DNA from: Strigops habroptila
Lineage: Eukaryota > Chordata > Aves > Psittaciformes > Psittacidae
Reading direction: 5' to 3'
NCBI RefSeq assembly: GCF_004027225.2
Contig: NW_022651085.1
Coordinates: forward strand, 1-64,000
Length of the DNA: 64,000 bases
Below the pieces are notes generated by a model. It did no database searches. It was given only the letters and a program-made list of their open reading frames with translations, and was not told where the DNA came from. Position numbers and translations under genes: made by a program. Each line of letters starts with the position of its first letter. The stretch's first letter is position 1. Positions 17,840-27,880 of this stretch are shown here, piece by piece.

Positions 17840-18015
17840 CTGGTGGGTTGGGGTCTTGGTTGGTGGTCAATGGTTGGGTGTTGGGGGTCAAGGTTGCATT
17901 TGGAGGTCAGTGGTTGGATGTTGGGGTCAATGGGCGAATGCTGGTTGTCAATGGGTGGGTGCTGGTGGTCAATGGTTGGGTGCTGGAGGTCAATGGTTGG
18001 TGGTCTTTGGTCATT
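17840..18015. repeat. GGTTGGGTGCTGGTGGTCAAT minisatellite in mucin B 3' region
   Basis: Units of about 22-24 bp of the GGTCAATGGTTGGGTGTTGG type, the same family that fills the mucin B introns at 18500-19420. It lies downstream of the inferred stop (18074). Confidence 0.7.
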
Positions 18016-18073
18016 GTCCCACCACAGTGGAGACACCAACAAAGCCTCGAATCCCACCACAGAGCTCTTATGG

Positions 18074-18413
18074 TCACAGGGATGGTGGATCTTCTACCAG
18101 CACCTGCAAGAGGGGTTGGAGCAGTGAAGATGGGTTGTCCATCCCATCACCATGTCCATGGTGAAGCACCAAGAACCTACTGGTGTGGTGGGTGCTGCCA
18201 CGTCCACGCTGGGTCTATAGGAGCTGCGTCCATAGGGGTCTGGAAGAGGGAGGTGAGATGAAGCTCTGGTGGGGTGTCCTCACCACTGGGATGGGGTTGT
18301 GTCCCCCCCACTCCCAATGGGGGTCACCTTTTGGTGGTGGGGACCTTCTGCTGTTGACATGGTAGATGCCAGTGGCAAGAGGGTTGCGCCGGCTGTTGTC
18401 CTCAATGGAGACA
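18074..18413 (-). CDS. Mucin B cytoplasmic tail exons (three small)
   Basis: Exons 18413-18328, 18239-18181 and 18103-18074 follow the membrane exon. Acceptors are CGCTTCCTACAG, CCTCTTCCAG and CCTCTTGCAG; donors GTGACC and GTAGGT. Joined phases (2, 1, 0) give SVSIEDNSRRN, TGIYHVNSRRSPPPKDPYGR and a C-terminus VLVEDPPSL then TGA. The YGRSSYRPS stretch loosely resembles the YSRHSS end of human MUC13. Unlike mucin A there is no PDZ-ligand ending. Confidence 0.65.
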
Positions 18414-21400
18414 CTGTAGGAAGCGTTTGAGGTCCCACGTGGAGCTCATGGGCTCCAACACTGAGGTCTTCAACCCTCCCACCCCCATGGAGAAAATGGG
18501 TGGGTTTGGAGGTCAAGGGTTGGGTGTTGGGGTCAGGGGTTGGGTGTTGGGGGCAATGGTTGGGTGTTGGTGGTCAATGGACAACCCAACTTGGTTCCAA
18601 CCCCAAGTGTCCTCCTTGGACTCCCCATTGAAGCCCCCCTTGGTCCTTTCACCTGTCTCCAGTTGGTGTCTTCTTCTCTTTGGCCAAGCAGATGGAGAGA
18701 CCAATGCAGAGCAGGAGCAGGATGAGGAGCCCCAGCCCCACACCCAGCCCCAGCCCCAATTGACTGATGTGGGTCTGGCAGCGGCCACCAGAGGTCAGGA
18801 ACCAGGACACGGCCGGGCAGCTGCAGGAGGTGACACATCATGGGTGAGGTCCCTGTCCCACACCAAGGGTGGGATCCTCCAGGAAACCCCACTGGAACAG
18901 GGAGAACCCAGGACACACATGGACATGGGTTGGGATGTGGTTTGGGGTGATGGTCATGGGCTTTGGGGGTCAAGAGTTGGGTGCTGGCGGTCAAGAGTTG
19001 GGTGCTGGTGGTCAATGGTTGGGTGTTGGTGTCAAGCATTTAATGTTAGGGGTCAATGGTTGGGTGTTGGTGTCAAGTGTTGGATGTTAGGGGTCAACGG
19101 TTGGGTTTGGAGACCAAGAGTTGGGTTTGTGGGGTAGGAGTAGGGTGTTGGAGGTCAATGGTTGGGTGTTGGGGGCAATGGTTGGGGGTTGAGGGTCAGC
19201 GGTTGGGTGTTGGGGTCAGTGGTTGTGTTTGGAGGTCAGTGGTGTTGAGGTCAATGGTTGAGTGTTGAGGGTCAGTGGCTGGGTGTTGGGGTCAGTGGTT
19301 GGGTGCTGGGGTCAGTGGTTGGGTGCTGGTGCTCAATGGTTGGGTGTTGGGGTCAGTGGTTGGGTTTAGAGGTCAATGGTTGGGTGTTGGGTTGAGGTGG
19401 GTCTGGGGGGGTGTTGGGTCACTCACAAGCAGCGGGGACCCTCTGTTGTCACCCGGCAGAGCCCGAGGCCACAGTCCATGGCCCCGGGGACGTTGGGGGT
19501 GCAGTTGGTGACACAGAGGACACTGTCCTGCACACGGAAGGGGTGGTAGAACCTGCTGAAGGTGGCGGGTGCGAGTCTCCTGCAGAGCTCTGCATGGAGA
19601 AGGTCCGGTCAGACCAGTCCTGACCCAAACCGTGCCCCCATGGTGTCCCCATGGTGTCACCATCGTGTCCTCATGGTGTCCCCATGGTGTCCCCATTGCA
19701 TCCCCATTGTGTCCTCATGGTGTCCCCATGGTGTCCCCATTGCATCCCCATTGTGTCCTCATTGTGTCCTCATGGTGTCCCCATGGTGTCCCCATTGCAT
19801 CCGCATTGTGTCCCCATTGCATCCCCATTGTGTCCCCATGGTGTCCCCATTGTGTCCCCATTGTGTCCCCATTGCATCCCCATGGTGTCCTCATGGTGTC
19901 CCCATTGTGTCCCCATGGTGTCCCCATTGTGTCCTCATGGTGTCCCCATAGTGTCCCCATTGTGCCCTCATGGTGTCCCCATTGTGTCCCCATTGCATCC
20001 CCATCGTGTCCTCATGGTGTCCCCATGGTGTCCTCATTGCATCCCCATTGTGTCCCCATTGCATCCCCATTGTGTCCCCATGGTGTCCCCATTATGTCCC
20101 CATTGCATCCCCATTGCATCCCCATTGTGTCCTTATGGTGTCCCCATGGTGTCCCCATTGTGTCCTCATGGTGTCCCCGTGGTGTCCCCATGGTGTCCCT
20201 ATGTGTCCATGATATCCCTATGGTGTCTTCATTGTTTCCTCACAGTGGTCCCATAGTGTCCCTATTGTGTCCTCATGGTGTCCCCATTATGTCCTCATGG
20301 TGTCCCCATCGTGTCCCCATGGTGTCCCCACAGTATCCCCATGGTGCCCTCATGTTGTCCCCATTATGCCCCAATGGTGTCCCCATGGTGTCCCCACACT
20401 CACCGGTGGCATTCAGCTCCGGCTCCTCGGCGTAGGCAGCTCTGGTTGTGCTGAAGCAAAGCCCATCTGGAGAGGGAATAGTGGTCATGGGAAGCCACCA
20501 GAGATGCAGAGGGACCACCCATGGTCCCCTGGATCCTACCTGCCCCATGGCTGCAGTTGTGGGGCTGAGCAGCTTCCAGCAGCTCTTGGGCGCGACGGTC
20601 AATGTTGGTGTCTCCATGTGGTGGGTCCAGAAGGACTTTGTAGGTCACCAACACGCTGCCTTTTCTGTGGGGCAGTGGCGTGGAGCCCCTCAAACACTCC
20701 ATCCCACCCCATCCCATCCCATCCCCATCACATCCTATCTCCATCTCCATCTCGTCCCCATGTCCATGTCCATGTCCATTTCCATCCCATCCCCATGTCC
20801 ATTTCCATCTCCATCTCCATTCCATCCCATCACGTTCCATCTCCATCCCCATCCCAATCTCGATCCCCATCCCACCCCACCCCATCCCCATATCTATCTT
20901 CATGCCCATCCCACCCCATCTCCATCTCCATCTTCATCTCCATCCCTATCCCCATCCCCATCCCACCCCATCTCCATCTCCATCTTCATCTCCATCCCTA
21001 TCCCCATCCCCATCCCCATCTCCATCATCATCATCATCCCCATCTCCATCTCCATCTCCATACCTATGTCCATCCCCATCCCACCCCATCTCCATCTCCA
21101 TCCCCATCCCCATCCCTATCCCATTCCATCTCCATCTCTACCTCCATCTCTATCCCATCTCCATCTCCATCCCACCCCACACTCACGCCAGGGCCAGGAC
21201 CCGGGTACCACGGTACCAGGAGATGTTGTGGTAGACCTGATCCATCTGGAGACATGGAGACACTTGTCATGAACAGGTCCACATTGGGTTGCCCCTTGGG
21301 GTTGTCCCCAAGTGCTTTGGGGTGAGGACCCCTCCAGGCCCTCACCGTGCGGCCGAACTCATCCACGAAGCTGCGGTAGATGCGGGATGAGGTGTCCCCC

Positions 21401-24400
21401 ATGGCCTCTGGGAAGTCCCGGTTGGTGACACGTGCCAGCATGGCCACAGAGGGGCCCAGCTCTGCAGGAGATGGGGCGGGATGGGACATCCCATGGGCTG
21501 TCCCTCTTGGGGACAAGGGGGTGGGTTCTCCATCACCTCCGTTACCTGCTGTGATGTTGATGGTGGATGCTCCAAACTGGCACCGGTCTCCAACCACATT
21601 GGTGGGGCAGAGACAACCTGTCCCCACCCAGTGACCCCCGTTCTGGCAGGGCTCTGTGGGGACAAGGACACAAGAACATTTCCTGGTGACCCCCTATTGC
21701 CTCCTTCACCTCCTCATCCCATGGGATCCACCACCCGAGTCCACGCAGTTGGGTCACCACCAACCACCAGTGGAGAAAAGCAGCTCCTGGTCCCACCAGC
21801 AGCTCTTTGGTGTGTCCCATTAGTGGTGGGGTCGACGCTGAGCTTCAGGGTCCAAACCCTCTTGGTTGGTGGTTCTTCTCTCATCCCATCTCCATTTCCA
21901 TCTCCATCTCCATCTCAATCTCATCTTCATCCCATCCCATGTCCATGTCCATGTCCATCTCCATCTCCATCTCCATCCCATCCCATCCCACCCCATCCCT
22001 TCTCCATCTCCATCCATCCCACCTACCCCACCACATCCATCCCATCTCCATCTCCATCCTATCTTCAGCTCCAGCTCCAGCTCCATCCCATCCCTTCTCC
22101 ATCTTCATCCATCCAACCCACTCCATCACATCATCCCATCTCCATCTCCATCTCCATGTCCATCTCCACCCCATCCCATCCCATCCATCCCATCCCATCC
22201 CATTTCCATCTCCATCTCCATCTCCATCTCCATCTCCATCTCCATCTCCATCTCCATCTCCATCTCCATCCTATCTCCACCCCATCTCCACCTCCACTCC
22301 ATCTCTTCTCCACCTCCATCTCCATCTCCACCACATCCCATCTCCATCCATCCCACCCACCCCATCACATCCATCCCATCTCCATCTCCATCCCATCTCC
22401 ATCTCCATCACATCTCCATCTCCATGTCCATCTCTATCCCATCCCATCTCCATCCATCCCACCCACCCCATCCCATCTCCATCTCTGTCACATCTCCATC
22501 TCCATCTCCATCTCCATCTCCATCTCCATCTCCATCTCCATCTCCATCCCATCCACCCCACCCCACCCCATCCTTGAGATCTTGCCATGAACATCTACCC
22601 CATGGAAGCCCCGCCAACCTGTGGTGGTGCGGATGGAGCTGGGGGTGGTCGGTGCCGCGGTGTCCCCTGCAGAGGTGGTGGCCGCGCTGTGGAGGCCGCT
22701 CTCACAGCGGGCTCCATGGAAGCCCTGGGGGCAGAAGCACTCGGTGCCCACGGCGGTGCCGCCGTTCCTGCAGGCGCTGCCTGGGTCCAGGGTGTCGCAG
22801 CGCGGCCCCGTGCGCCCGGGGGGGCAGATGCAGATCGGCCCCACGGCGGTGCTGCCACTGGAGCAGCGGGTGCTGGCGTCGGGCTCCTCGCACCGGGCAC
22901 CCGAGTAACCAGGGGGGCACAGACACGCAGTGGCATTGAGCACGCCGCCGTGCAGGCACGAGACTGTGGGGAGATGGTGGGGACATGGGTGTGGTGGAGA
23001 CAGCTCTGACCCGCCACTCCATGGAGAACCCACCACCCCCATGGAGAACCCGTCATCTCAATGGAGAATCTGCCAATCCATGGTAGAACCCATCACTCCG
23101 ATGGAGGACTCATCACCTCAATGAAGAACCCATCAGCCTAATTGGAACCCATGTCCCCATGGAGAACCTATCATCCCAATGGAGAACCCGCCAACCCAAT
23201 GGAGAACCCATCACCACCATGGAGAACCCATCATCCAATGGAGAAGCCACCACCCCACTGAGAACCCATCACCCCCATGGAGAACCCATCACCCTATGGA
23301 GAACCCATCACTCCATGGAGAAGCCATCAATCTAATGGAGAACCCATCACCCCCATGGAGAACTCATCACCCCAATGGAGAATCCGCCAACCCATGGAGA
23401 ATCCATCACCCCCATGGAGAACCCATCACCCCAATGGAGAATCCGCCAACCCATGGAGAATCCATCACCCCCATGGAGAACCCATCACCCCAGTGGAGAA
23501 CCCATCACACAATGGAGAATCCAGCACCCCAATAGAGTACCCATCAACCCATAGAGAACCCATCAAGCCATGGAGAACCCATCAACCCATGCAGAACCCA
23601 CCGCCCCATGCAGAACCCACCACTCCAATGGAGAACCCACCTCCCGAGTGGAGAACCCACCATCCAGTGGAGAACCCACCATCCAATGAGAACCCACCAC
23701 CCCAGTGGAGAACCCATCACACAATGGAGAACCCAGCATCCCATGGAGAACCCATCACCCCAATGGAGAACCCACCACCCCATGGAGAACCCAGCACCCA
23801 GTGGGGAACTCATCACCCCGTGGAGATCCCACCACCCCAAGGACCCCACCACCAGGCCACTCACTGGCTGGAGGGCTGGACCCATGCGGGAGGTAGAGGC
23901 AGAGTGTGGCCATGGTGCTGTTGGTGATGGTGGTGGTGATGCTGGTTGGAGAGGACCACGGGGTGCTGGTGGTGGACACTGTGGTGGGGCTGGTGCAGGT
24001 CCCGGCACACACTGTGGTGGCATCTATGGGGATGTTGTGTGTGGCGTTGGGCTGAGCTGGAGCTGGGGTGGCAATGGCACTGCTGGGAGTCGCGGGGATG
24101 CTCTCCATGGATGTGGTGTTGCTCTCCATGACCATGGTGTCATTGTCCATGACCGTGGTGTTCCTCTCCATGACCATGGTGCTCCTCTCCATAGGGTTGG
24201 TTGTGCTGTTGCCCTCTATTGGGGTCACTAGTGTGGCCATGGTGCTCCTCTCCATGGCTGTGGTGTTCCTCTCCATGACCATGGTGCTCCTCTCCATAGG
24301 GTTGGCTGTGCTGTTGCCCTCTATTGTGGTCACTAGTGTGGCCATGGTGCTCCTCTCCATGGCTGTGGTGTTCCTCTCCATGGGGTTGGCTGTGGTGCTC

Positions 24401-26972
24401 CTCTCCATGGGGTTGACTGTGGTGTTCCCCTCTATGGTTGCCTCTAGTGTGGCCATAGTGCTCCTCTCCATGGCTGTGGTGTTCCTCTCCATGGGGTTGG
24501 CTGTGGTGTTCCCCTGTATGGTTGTCTCTAGTGTGGCCATGGTGCTCCTCTCCATGGCTGTGGTGTCACTGTCCATGGCTGTGGTGGTGGTGTCCGTGAC
24601 CATGGTGCTCCTCTCCACGGCTGTGGTGTTCCTCTCCATAGGGTTGGCCATGGTGTTGCTTTCCATGACCATGGTGTTCCTCTCCATAGGGCTGGCTGTG
24701 GTGTTCCCCTCTATGGTTGTCTCTAGTGTGGCCATGGTGCTCCTCTCCATGGCCGTGGTGTTCCTCTCCATGATCATGGTGTTGCTCTCCATAGGGTTTG
24801 CCGTGGTGTTACCTTCTATGGGGTTGGCCATGGTGTTTGTGTCCATAGGGTTGGCCATGGTGTTGCTCTCCATGACCATGGTGTTGCTCTCCATGACCAT
24901 GGTGCTTCTTTCCATGGCTGTGGTGCTGTTTTCCATGGCCATGGTGGTGTTGTCCATGACCATGGTGGTCTTTTCCATGGGGTTGGCCATGGTGTTGATT
25001 TCCATGACCATGGTCCTCCTCTCCATGGGGTTGGTTGTGCTGTTGCCCTCTATTGGGGTCACTAGTGTGGCCATGGTGCTCCTCTCCATGGTTGTGGTGT
25101 TGCTCTCCATAGGGTTGCTCGTGGTGTTGCTCTCCATAGGGTTGGCCATGGTGCTCCTCTCCATGGGGTTGGCTGTGGTGTTCCCCTGTATGGTTGTCTC
25201 TAGTGTGGCCATAGTGCTCCTCTCCATGGCCGTGGTGCTCCTCTCCATGGGGCTGGCTGTGGTGTTCCCTTCTATGGTTGTCTCTAGTGTGGCCATAGTG
25301 CTCCTCTCCATGGCTGTGGTGTCACTTTCCATGGCCGTGGTGGTGGTGTCCATGACCATGGTGCTCCTCTCCATGGTTGTGGTGTTGCTCTCTATAGGGT
25401 TGGCCATGGTGCTCCTCTCCATGGAGTTGGCTGTGGTGCTCCTCTCCATGGGGTTGGCTGTGGTGCTCCTCTCCATGGGGTTGGCTGTGGTGTTCCCCTC
25501 TATGGTTGTCTCTAGTGTGGCCATAGTGCTCCTCTCCATGGCCATGGTGCTCCTCTCCATAGGGTTGACAGTGGTGTTCCTCTCCGTGACCATGGTGTTG
25601 GTCTCCATGTTGTCTGTGGTTTTGCTCTCTGTGATCATGGTGCTCCTCTCCACAACCGTGGTGTTATTATCCGTGACCACGGTGCTCCTCTCCATGGCAG
25701 TGACCGTGCTGCTCCTCTCCACACCAATCAGGACATTGCTCTCCATGGGACGCGTGATGTGTTCCATGGACACCATCGTCGCCGAGGCCTTCTCACTGCC
25801 TATCACGGTGACCACGGTGATGACCGTGGTGGTGGCAGTGGGGCCGGTGCACTCACACCGAGGTCCCCATGCACTCGGGGGGCAATGACAGGCCCCTTCC
25901 ACCAGTGTCCCCCCATTGAGGCACGAGGTGACCTCCTGGTGGTGCTGGCAAACCTCTCCCCAGTACCCTGGAGGACATAGGCAGGAGGTGCCGAAGGCGG
26001 TGGCCCCGTTCCTGCAGGCACTGGTGGCATTGGGGTGCTCACACAGGGCACCCCCAAAGCCTGGGGGACAATAGCACTTGGTGCCCACGGCGGTGCCACC
26101 ATTGTGACAGGCGCTGGAGGGGTCCCAGGTCTCGCAGCGGGTCCCGTTGTAGCCAGGAGGACACATGCAAACGGGTCCCACGGCGGTGCCACCGTTGTCA
26201 CAGGGAGCTGGGGACAGCTCGGGTTATGGGGGGGACATGCCAGGGGTGGGATGGGGATGGTGGGATGGGGATGGGATGGGGATCGGATGGGGGTGGTGGG
26301 ATGGGGATGGGGATGTTGGGAAGGGGATGGTGGGATGGGGATGAGATGGGGATGGGATGGGGATGGTGGGATGGGGATGGTGGGAAGGGGATGGTGGGAT
26401 GGGGATGGTGGGAAGGGGATGGTGGGAAGGGGATGGTGGGAAGGGGATGGGATGGGGATGCGAAGGGGATGGTGGGATGGGGATGGGATGGGGATGGTGG
26501 GATGGGGATGGTGGGATGGGGATGGTGGGATGGGGATGGGATGGGGATGGGATGGGGATGGTGGGATGGGGGTGGTGGGATGGGGATGGTGGGATGGGGA
26601 TGGTGGGATGGGGATGGTGGGATGGGATGGGCTGGGGTGGAATGGGGATGGGGAAGGAGTTGGGGTGCCCCACAACCACCCCAAACCCTTGTTGGAGACA
26701 ATGGACCTTCCTCACCCATGGAGAAGGGAAGGGGACCCATGGGGACCCTTTGCCCCTCACAGCCCTGGGCACACCAGGCTGGGACAGTTGATGTCCAAGG
26801 AGCTCCCAGTGGATCCAAAGGATCCAACCCCCTTAAGGGACGTTCCGGATGAGGTGAGAAGATGCCTCATGGGCTGGACACGTCCCCATCCCACCCCATC
26901 ATTACCTGACAGCGCGTCCAGGGGGCTGAGGAGGAGGAGGAGGGCAAAGCCACCAAGGTCCATCCTCATCAT
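18074..26972 (-). CDS. Mucin B: EGF/SEA-domain transmembrane mucin (complete, 13 exons)
   Basis: Inferred coding exons: 26972-26906, 26207-23865, 22963-22619, 21653-21546, 21461-21346, 21245-21187, 20664-20540, 20466-20404, 19589-19427, 18820-18653, 18413-18328, 18239-18181, 18103-18074. All phases join and the total is 3732 nt (1243 aa). Domains: signal peptide (MMRMDLGGFALLLLLSPLDA); four short EGF modules; about 640 residues of Thr-rich repeats; four EGF modules; SEA domain with GSVLV cleavage motif; post-SEA EGF; membrane helix (LGLLILLLLCIGLSICL) and basic anchor; tail ending VEDPPSL. It is likely an apical epithelial membrane mucin. It resembles the MUC3/12/13/17 group; exon phases match mucin A, so they are tandem paralogues. 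EGF modules both before and after the mucin domain are unusual. The tail exons and donor GTTGGC at 22618 are the least certain parts. Confidence 0.85.
18470..19425. repeat. GGTCAATGGTTGGGTGTTGG minisatellite, mucin B introns
   Basis: Two introns flanking the membrane exon (18820-18653) are filled with 20-24 bp units of GGTCA(A/G)TGGTTGGGTG(T/C)TGG. The repeat stops short of the splice sites on both sides of the exon. Confidence 0.8.
18653..18820 (-). CDS. Mucin B transmembrane exon
   Basis: Acceptor CACCTCCTGCAG, donor AG|GTGAAA, 168 nt. It completes the post-SEA EGF (CPAVSWFLTSGGRC) and encodes a Gly/Leu-rich helix GLGVGLGLLILLLLCIGLS followed by CLAKEKK, a short cytoplasmic basic anchor with a possible palmitoylated Cys. 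Aligned with the mucin A exon at 29302-29144, which also begins by completing the same CxC EGF motif in phase 2. Confidence 0.85.
19427..19589 (-). CDS. Mucin B post-SEA cysteine-rich exon
   Basis: Acceptor CTTCTCCATGCAG, donor TT|GTGAGT, 163 nt. It encodes a segment with FSRFYHPF, VLCVTNCTP, AMDCGLGLCRV and EGPRCF. The Cys spacing and the GPxCxC ending match the EGF just outside the membrane in MUC3/MUC17 and the equivalent mucin A exon (30973-30808). Confidence 0.85.
19635..20400. repeat. GTGTCCCCATGGTGTCCCCATTGCATCCCC array, mucin B intron
   Basis: About 760 bp of 15-bp units (TGTCCCCAT plus GG, TGCATCC or TGTGTCC) filling one intron between the SEA and post-SEA exons. Confidence 0.85.
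20404..21653 (-). CDS. Mucin B juxtamembrane EGF and SEA exons (five)
   Basis: Exons 21653-21546 (EGF with PCQNGGHWVGTGCLC), 21461-21346, 21245-21187, 20664-20540 and 20466-20404. They encode an SEA domain running from ELGPSVAMLARVTNRDF through YHNISWYRGTRVLAL and KGSVLVTYKVLL to EPELNATE. The G-S at GSVLV matches the GSVVV autoproteolysis site of SEA mucins, so the protein is probably cleaved into two non-covalently held subunits. N-glycosylation sequons: NIT, NIS, NCS, NAT. The 108- and 59-nt exons have the same lengths in mucin A. Confidence 0.88.
20690..21185. repeat. CATCTC / CATCCC hexamer repeat, mucin B intron
   Basis: Pyrimidine-rich (CATCTC)n, (CATCCC)n and (CCATGT)n fill the intron between exons ending 21187 and starting 20664. 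Ser/Pro/His-rich frames here are repeat shadows. Confidence 0.85.
21870..22580. repeat. CATCTC hexamer repeat, mucin B intron
   Basis: A second, longer array of the same hexamer family with CATCCATCCCACCCACCCC interruptions, in the intron between exons ending 22619 and starting 21653. Confidence 0.85.
22619..22963 (-). CDS. Mucin B EGF-triplet exon after the mucin domain
   Basis: Acceptor CTCCCCACAG, 345 nt, in frame with both neighbours. It encodes three short four-Cys EGF modules: CLHGGVLNATACLCPPGYSG, then CSSGSTAVGPICICPPG, then CRNGGTAVGTECFCPQGFHG. A Thr-rich linker with TSAGDTAAPTTPSS follows. The modules share the CxNGGTAVGxxCxCPPG pattern with those before the mucin domain, so the two sets arose by duplication. 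The donor GTTGGC is weak. Confidence 0.85.
23040..23860. repeat. CCATGGAGAACCCATCACCC minisatellite, mucin B intron
   Basis: About 820 bp of 18-20 bp units (ATGGAGAACCCATCACCCCA) filling the intron after the big mucin B exon. Confidence 0.85.
23865..26207 (-). CDS. Mucin B large exon: four EGF modules plus mucin repeat domain
   Basis: A 2343-nt exon from acceptor CTGTCCCCAG to donor GCCA|GTGAGT. The first 120 or so residues are four EGF modules (CDNGGTAVGPVCMCPPG, CHNGGTAVGTKCYCPPG, CRNGATAFGTSCLCPPG, CLNGGTLVEGACHCPP). From about 25840 down it is repeats of units such as NPMERSTTA, MERSTMATLETTIEGN and MVMESNTM. Threonine is abundant for O-glycans and NTT/NST sequons for N-glycans are frequent. 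Met, Glu and Arg occur in almost every unit and Pro is scarce, which is atypical of mucin PTS domains. The exon closes with an Ala/Pro/Thr-rich linker. Confidence 0.9.
26225..26650. repeat. GGGATGGGGATGGT repeat, mucin B first intron
   Basis: About 420 bp of GGGATGGGGATGG(T) units in the first intron, close to the acceptor of the EGF/mucin exon. The same GATGGG family fills several mucin A introns. Confidence 0.85.
26906..26972 (-). CDS. Mucin B signal-peptide exon
   Basis: ATGATGAGGATG gives three possible in-frame starts; the first is at 26972 in context GTCATGA. It encodes MMRMDLGGFALLLLLSPLDA then LS, a signal sequence, and stops at donor G|GTAATG in phase 1, which fits the EGF exon (A-P-C-D-N-G-G). 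An acceptor-like CGGTCCCTGCAG lies just upstream, so a non-coding 5' exon is possible. Confidence 0.75.
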
Positions 26973-27485
26973 GACCAGGAGCTGAAGGAGCAACTGAGCT
27001 GCAGGGACCGACCCGGTGACTTTGTGTCCCGGAACAATGTGGTCACCAACCACAAGGTCAACAGTCCATGAGTAATCCCCAGTCAAGCCCATAGAGAACG
27101 GCCCCGATGTGCCCATGGTGTCCCCATGGTGTCCCCATGGCATCCCCATGGTGACCCACCGCATCCAACCCTTGCCCCAGAGACCAGGGAGGGACCCGGC
27201 GGTGGCCTCACCCTGATAAGATTAAGGTGAGACGCTGGTGGGTCTCCTCCCAGCCCCACCTCGGGGTGTTGTCACCTTTTGGGCTGAGTCACCCTGAGGT
27301 GGACACGTCATCTCCAACCTCAGCCCGTTCAGGTGGCCCTAACCTGCTCCATGGTGCTTCCTCACCACAATACAGCACCCAGGGCCACCCCCCCCTTGTG
27401 GGGTCCATCCCCCAGGCTCCATCCTTTGGTCCTCCCACCACCACCGTGTGTCCCACCATGAATGAAGGTCCTTGAGATATCTGGA
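26973..27485. promoter_or_regulatory. Short intergenic segment: mucin B promoter region
   Basis: About 0.5 kb between the mucin A poly(A) site and the mucin B start, largely non-repetitive. It contains CTGATAAGATTAAGG (about 27213-27227), a GATA site beside a TTAATC homeodomain/HNF1-half-like core. Such sites are common in gut epithelial promoters. No TATA box was found. The assignment rests on position. Confidence 0.4.
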
Positions 27486-27841
27486 GTGATAGAAATAGAA
27501 CCTTTATTCCAACACATGAAGCTGGAGCAGGGGAAGGTCCTTGGTGGTGGCCAGCACCCCTGAGGAGTCCTTCACCCCTGTTGATGGGGCATCATCCTCA
27601 TGAGGACCTCCCTGAGCTTCATCATCATAATAAATAGTGAACATTGAGGGTTCTCTAACCCAATACTGGGTTCTCCAACCCCATGTTGAGTTGTCCAACC
27701 CCATGCTGAGTCGCCCAACCCAACATTGGGTTGTCCAACCCCATCTCATCCATCTTCCAGCATGTCCTGCGCACTGGTGGCCTGGATTTGGGTCTCCCCT
27801 TAGAATACTCATTGGTTGAGGTCTTCATCCTGGCTGCAACG
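27486..27841 (-). other. Mucin A 3' UTR with AATAAA signal
   Basis: Minus-strand AATAAA at 27508-27503 (plus strand TTTATT) lies about 335 bp past the mucin A stop. The UTR has a small internal repeat of GGTTGTCCAACCCCATG type near 27650-27750. Confidence 0.75.
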
Positions 27842-27880
27842 TCAAAGCTTGGTGATAAGCTGTGGCCTGGACATCTTCAT
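27842..27880 (-). CDS. Mucin A terminal exon with PDZ ligand
   Basis: Acceptor CTTCTCCCCCTTCCAG, then [12 protein letters not shown] and TGA. Phase 0 follows from donor CCG|GTGCGT at 27985. A phase-1 reading (through donor GTGAGG near 28036) would give an ending LTLQPG instead. The phase-0 peptide is preferred because [11 protein letters not shown] lines up with the MUC17 end RIQRPQVMTTSF and keeps T at -2 and a hydrophobic last residue. Confidence 0.7.
   Translation of the reverse strand: MKMSRPQLITKL

Noticed and set aside
18280-18516. Longer minus-strand frame VEDLSVGAHELHVGPQTLP as a mucin B tail exon
   Set aside because: It crosses a good acceptor (CGCTTCCTACAG) in the wrong phase. The phase set by the membrane exon gives VSIEDNSRRN instead, which joins cleanly to the next exon.
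19562-22590. Ser/Pro/His-rich plus-strand frames ([20 protein letters not shown])
   Set aside because: They are translations of the GTGTCCCCATGG and CATCTC repeats in mucin B introns.
24068-25888. 606-codon plus-strand frame rich in VLLSMAVV
   Set aside because: It is the reverse of the mucin B repeat exon; the minus frame has EGF modules, splice sites and matching phases, and the plus frame has none.
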